This document shows positions 60,271 through 64,000 of a stretch of 64,000 nucleotides of DNA, one piece after another (the first letter of the stretch is position 1; each line of letters opens with the position of its first letter). The notes beneath the pieces are model-generated. The model ran no database searches and was not told where the DNA came from. It worked only from the letters and a program-made list of their open reading frames with translations. The DNA comes from Beta vulgaris subsp. vulgaris (taxonomy: Eukaryota > Streptophyta > Magnoliopsida > Caryophyllales > Amaranthaceae): the NCBI RefSeq assembly GCF_026745355.1, contig NC_079210.1, forward strand, positions 19,688,123 to 19,752,122, written 5' to 3'. The translations under genes and the position numbers were made by a program.

Positions 60271-60411
60271 AATAACAGTTTAAAGATTCTTGATCATCCA
60301 AAAAGGAGTTGTTTAGATCAATAGGGCTCTTTACTTACAGTGCCAACCAAAAACAAAGTGTAAAACCCCTAGCCCTAAGCGCCTAACTAACTCTTATCAA
60401 AGTTTTATTCT

Positions 60412-60840
60412 TCAGCAAACAAAATTGGGAACCCATTCACAGTAAACCCACCACTCACCACTAATGTGAGCCCACAAATATACCCCATCACCTTCAATTA
60501 TGGACTTCAGAGCCCACATCTTGGTGGAGGTGTTGTCCCGGTTGGGCGTCCAATAAACTGATTCCCTTACCATCCACATTCTCCTCCATTTTTTACAAAC
60601 ATTTTTCACATTTCCTGAATCCTAACCGCTAACTTTAGAGAGCACATGAAAGGACATAAGATCTTCCATACCCAACAGTTGGTGAGAATCTTCTAAACCA
60701 TAGCGTACAATGCTCCTCCGTTTCCTGCATACACTTTCCACACACTCTCTATCCCTTGGGTCCGAAAGTCGAGGGAAAATATGGAATTGAAGAATATCAT
60801 GCATAGAGAAGACTGGGTGAAGTTGATCAAGTGAAGCCAT
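60412..60840 (-). pseudogene. F-box-like ORF with two F-box-type motifs, one in-frame stop
   Basis: ATG at 60840 starts MASLDQLHPVFSMHDI. The frame runs to a TAG near 60620, then stays in frame to a stop at about 60412, about 140 codons in all. Two segments look alike and like F-boxes: DILQFHIFPRLSD...ESVCRKRRSIV and DLMSFHVLSKVSG(stop)DSGNVKNVCKKWRRMWMV. The C-terminal part (GVYLWAHISGEWWVYC) is Trp-rich. F-box proteins recruit substrates to SCF ubiquitin ligases. It lies inside the minisatellite-bearing intron of the FAR1-like gene and on the opposite strand, which suggests a captured or inserted gene fragment. The assignment is tentative. Confidence 0.45.
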
Positions 60841-61528
60841 ATTTTTCCTTCGAAAAAACACCAAAAATCAGCATAAAACCAATTTCAAACCACCACTACA
60901 CTACCCCCTGTTTTACCCCTTGTTTTAATTTAACTTGTTGAGTTTCACTTCATCAATTCACAACAAATGTAAACGATACATAATCATTAAACACGATACA
61001 CTTCTTATCAACTTGTTTACTAAAAACTAATAACAATTCGCTAAAAAAATTGAAATAATTATCACAAAAACCTAAACTCTATGATAACCCAAAAATTTTT
61101 TCATAAAATCTAACATAAACAAAAAAAAAGAGAATTATGAATGTACCTTGCTATATTAACAAAATGAGTTCCAAAATCGCTTCAAAATCGCTTTAAAATC
61201 GCTTCAAAATCGTCTTGCTTCGTATGGTGGGTTTCTTTTTGGAATAACTGAGAATAAATGAAAGGGCGCCAGTCTTTTTAAGTGAAGTGACTGCAGTTCA
61301 GTAAATCGTCACAAGATTATGCGCGCTACCCAATACAAGTAATTATTACTTTATGTCATTAAACCATGGCTTAACTACAGTTGAGTTAGTTTTATTTAAT
61401 TATGGCCATACTAATAAAAGGTTACGTCCGTAAAGTTCAAAAATGCCAAATGTTAAGTTAGATACACTATATCATACATAAAAGGTTACTTCCTTTATAT
61501 ATGCTTAACTCATGTACACTATATCATA
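60841..61528. other. Flank of the F-box-like ORF and short minisatellite piece
   Basis: AT-rich, possibly the leader and promoter of the F-box-like ORF on the minus strand. CGCTTCAAAATCGCTT-type direct repeats lie at about 61170-61212. From about 61455 the ACACTATATCA array reappears with two units, ending at the Stowaway MITE. Confidence 0.5.
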
Positions 61529-61897
61529 CTTCCTCTGTCCCATAATATAGTGCTTGCATTCCTCTTTGGGTGTCCCAAAATGTTGTACCTATTTCTTTTT
61601 TATCAATTTGTTTGGACTAAATAAACTATCCTTCATTTATGCATAAAACTTTCCAAAATACCTCTATTTTCTTTTAAAATATGTGCCCCTATTTATTGTT
61701 TTACACCATTCCAAGGTATATTTATTGCTCTTTCATTTTATTTTAAAGAAAAAAGAAGAAAAAAACTATTTCCAAGACAAAATACCCAATAAACATTTAC
61801 TTAAATATATATTTTTGTGCAATCCTAAAACTCTTTCCATTTTCCTTAATTCTTGTGAAAAATGAGAAGTGAACACTATATTATGGGACGGAGGGAG
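61529..61897. mobile_element. Stowaway-type MITE, 369 bp
   Basis: The ends CTTCCTCTGTCCCATAATAT and ATATTATGGGACGGAGGGAG are inverted repeats of the Stowaway (Tc1/mariner) type, flanked by TA (61527-61528 and 61898-61899). It sits within the minisatellite. No coding capacity. Confidence 0.93.
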
Positions 61898-61899
61898 TA

Positions 61900-62535
61900 C
61901 ATAAATACACTATATAATCTATAAATACACTATATCACATGGACATACACTACATATTATTATGCTATATCAAATACACTATAGCGTTCATACACTATAT
62001 TAATACATAGGTACACTATATCATAAATACACTATATAATATATACATACACTATATCATATCCATATACACTATATCATTTTAACATACACTATATCAT
62101 TTTAACACACACTATATTATTTTAACATACACACTATATCATTTTAACATACATTATATCATTTTAATATCACTATATCATTTTAACATACACTATATCA
62201 TTTTAACACACACTACATCATTTCAACATACACTATATCGTCACAAAATACACTATATCATTTAACATACACTATGTCAATAAATACACTATATAATATA
62301 TGCATACACTATATCATATGAATATACACTATATCATTTTAACATACACTATATGATTTTAACACACACTATATCATATACAGATACACTATACCATACA
62401 CAAATACACTGTTGAATATAACAAAAATAATGCGTACTATGGAACTAAAAAATGGACTAAAATTCACAAATACACTATATCACAAACAGATACACTATAT
62501 CATAAATTGATACACTATATCATATATACATAAAA
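61900..62535. repeat. ACACTATATCA minisatellite, right array
   Basis: About two dozen or more copies of the same unit as at 59096-60120, with the same higher-order block order at its start (about 61988-62080). It ends about 40 bp before the AACAG acceptor of the FAR1-like exon. Confidence 0.95.
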
Positions 62536-62577
62536 TATAATAAAAGTGACAAAAATATCTTCATTCTTTTATAACAG

Positions 62578-64000
62578 GTTCAACTGGCCAATCACTGAAT
62601 AAACATAAAATTGGAGGAGTTTTACTTGGTCAAGTAAGATTAACATTGGATGATATACATGAGCTATATTGTCAGTATGCTGCTATAGTAGGATTCAGTG
62701 TTAGAAAATCCGAAAACAGAAAAAAGAAGGGACATCAGTTGTGCATCAAAATTACTATGTCTGCTCTGCTCAAGGGAAAAGAAATACCAAAATCAAAGAA
62801 AAACAGGGAGAGAATAATACAGATATAATAATACAAGACAGCAAATCAAAGAAACAAAGGACAAGAAGATTATGATCACAAGAACTGAATGTGCGCTGAT
62901 TAGAGCAAGGATGAACCTGAAGGACATTATGAAATATGCAGCATGTTATAAAACACAATCATCCACTTACTAGAGAACCACAAATTACCTTATAGATCTA
63001 GCGTCAGATGATGATCCAAAGAAACAAACCATACAAGCTATGCAAGAGTGTGGACTGAGGCCGATAGATTCATTCAGATATATGAGTACAGAAGCAGGTG
63101 GTGAAAATGTATTGGGTCATTCCATGAAGGACCACTTTAACTGCTGTTATGAACTCAAAATAAAACCAATTGAGGGAAAGGATTCACAAAAAGTTGTTGA
63201 TAACCTTTATGAGCAGATGCAAACAGATAGTAACTTCTTCTTTAGAGTAAGATTGAATGATGAAGGAAAGGTTTGCTGCTTGTTTTGGAGAGACTCTATG
63301 ATGCTTGAGGACTATACAATCTTTGGAGATGTTATGGTTTTATATACATATAGGACAAACAAGTATAATCTTATTTGTGCCCATTTGTAGGAATTAATAA
63401 CCATTGGAAAAACACAATGTTTGCATGTGCATTTCTTGCAGATGAGACAATACCATCATTTAATGGCTTTTTGAAACATTCAAGAAGTCAATGAAAGGTA
63501 AATGTCCAATAACTATATTCAGCGACCAAGATGCTGCAATTGCAAGATAATAAAAAAGGTACTCATGTTTATGTGACATTTGCACAACTTCTGTTTTGTA
63601 CTATTGAAAGAGCAATATATATTACTTGAAAAACTAACTAAATAACTCATTGACAGGCTTTCCCAACCTCAAGACACAGGCTATGTTTATGGCATTTGAG
63701 TCAAAATGCAAATCAACAATTTGGATTGATGAAAGCTGATAAGGAATTCAAGAACATTTTTCACAAGTGTCTGAGTGGTTGCATTACAACAACAGAATTT
63801 GAACAAACTTGGAGCACAATGACAAAAAGTACAAACTAGAAGTGATCGCTGGTTCAAGATTGTATAGTTTGAAAGAAAAATGGTGTACACATTTAGCAAA
63901 GACTTCTTCTCTGCGGAATACTATCTTCACAGAGAAGTGAAAGCGCAAACCATGCTATTGGGTTTTAAGGCAAGCAAAACCACTAGCTTAAGAGACTTCT
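62578..64000 (+). pseudogene. FAR1-related / MULE-type transposase-derived gene, broken, cut by window end
   Basis: After an AACAG acceptor, a FAR1 DNA-binding domain follows (DDIHELYCQYAAIVGFSVRK, then YYVCSAQGK and TRTECALIRARMN at about 62660-62910) and a MULE transposase region from about 63040 (ALRPID-like start, KVVDNLYEQMQTDSNFFFRV, YRTNKYNL at about 63350, NNHWKNTMFACAFL, SDQDAAIAR near 63520, then RHRLCLWHLSQNA at about 63675 and QRSESANHA near 63930). FAR1/FHY3 proteins are transcription factors derived from Mutator-like transposases. Frameshifts near the A-run at 62715, after YNLIC at 63380 and near 63480, and stops after 63840 break it. An intron probably lies at about 63558-63656. 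Whether it was a host FRS gene or a live MULE cannot be told. Confidence 0.82.

Noticed and set aside
59096..62535. CRISPR-like array of regular short repeats
   Set aside because: Units are variable, spacers are not unique sequences of constant length, and the sequence is clearly plant nuclear DNA. It is a minisatellite.

Overview
This window is nuclear DNA of a flowering plant, most likely a eudicot. It is AT-rich, has spliced genes with GT-AG introns, plant-type LTR retrotransposons primed by initiator tRNA-Met, En/Spm (CACTA) elements, a Stowaway MITE and one ordinary plant gene (a class I formin). The species cannot be fixed from the sequence. More than 80% of the window is transposon-derived, and most elements are nested in one another.

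Layout. 1-993: end of a minus-strand LTR element. 994-5344: 3' half of a Sirevirus-like Copia element with an extra ORF, polypurine tract and 3' LTR. 5360-6560: 5' LTR and gag start of a Gypsy element, then C-rich DNA. 6815-8160: about nine copies of a 158-160 bp tandem repeat. 8205-13632: a decayed CACTA element with TNP2 on the minus strand, split by a solo LTR. 13636-17051: a broken Gypsy pol and probable 3' LTR.

17700-42100 is one deep nest. An old Gypsy copy (17700-17887, 24724-25297, 40245-42100) was hit twice: by a related Gypsy element (17888-24718, target duplication ACTTA, itself carrying a solo LTR) and by a small minus-strand LTR element with three LTRs (25298-40244, AAACC/AAACT). 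The middle LTR of the latter holds an 11.2-kb CACTA element (27279-38470, AGA), and that holds a 1.5-kb CACTA of the same family (31896-33435, TCA). The large CACTA carries TNP2 and a second gene that joins a Ptta/En-Spm-like region to a Ulp1-like cysteine peptidase domain.

44317 to about 50200 (minus strand) is the formin gene: six coding exons whose splice phases all agree, giving 781 codons, with a membrane segment, FH1 and FH2. A Copia element (50665-55492, CAAAC duplication) lies beyond its 5' end, inside a palindromic MITE. From 56885 to the window end is a broken FAR1-related (MULE-type) gene. Its probable 5.4-kb intron is filled with an ACACTATATCA minisatellite, a CACTA element, a captured F-box-like ORF and a Stowaway MITE.

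The strongest unexplained signal is a hairpin of about 215-225 nt just upstream of TNP2. It is present in both the decayed and the younger CACTA element, and its two arms have changed together so that pairing is kept.
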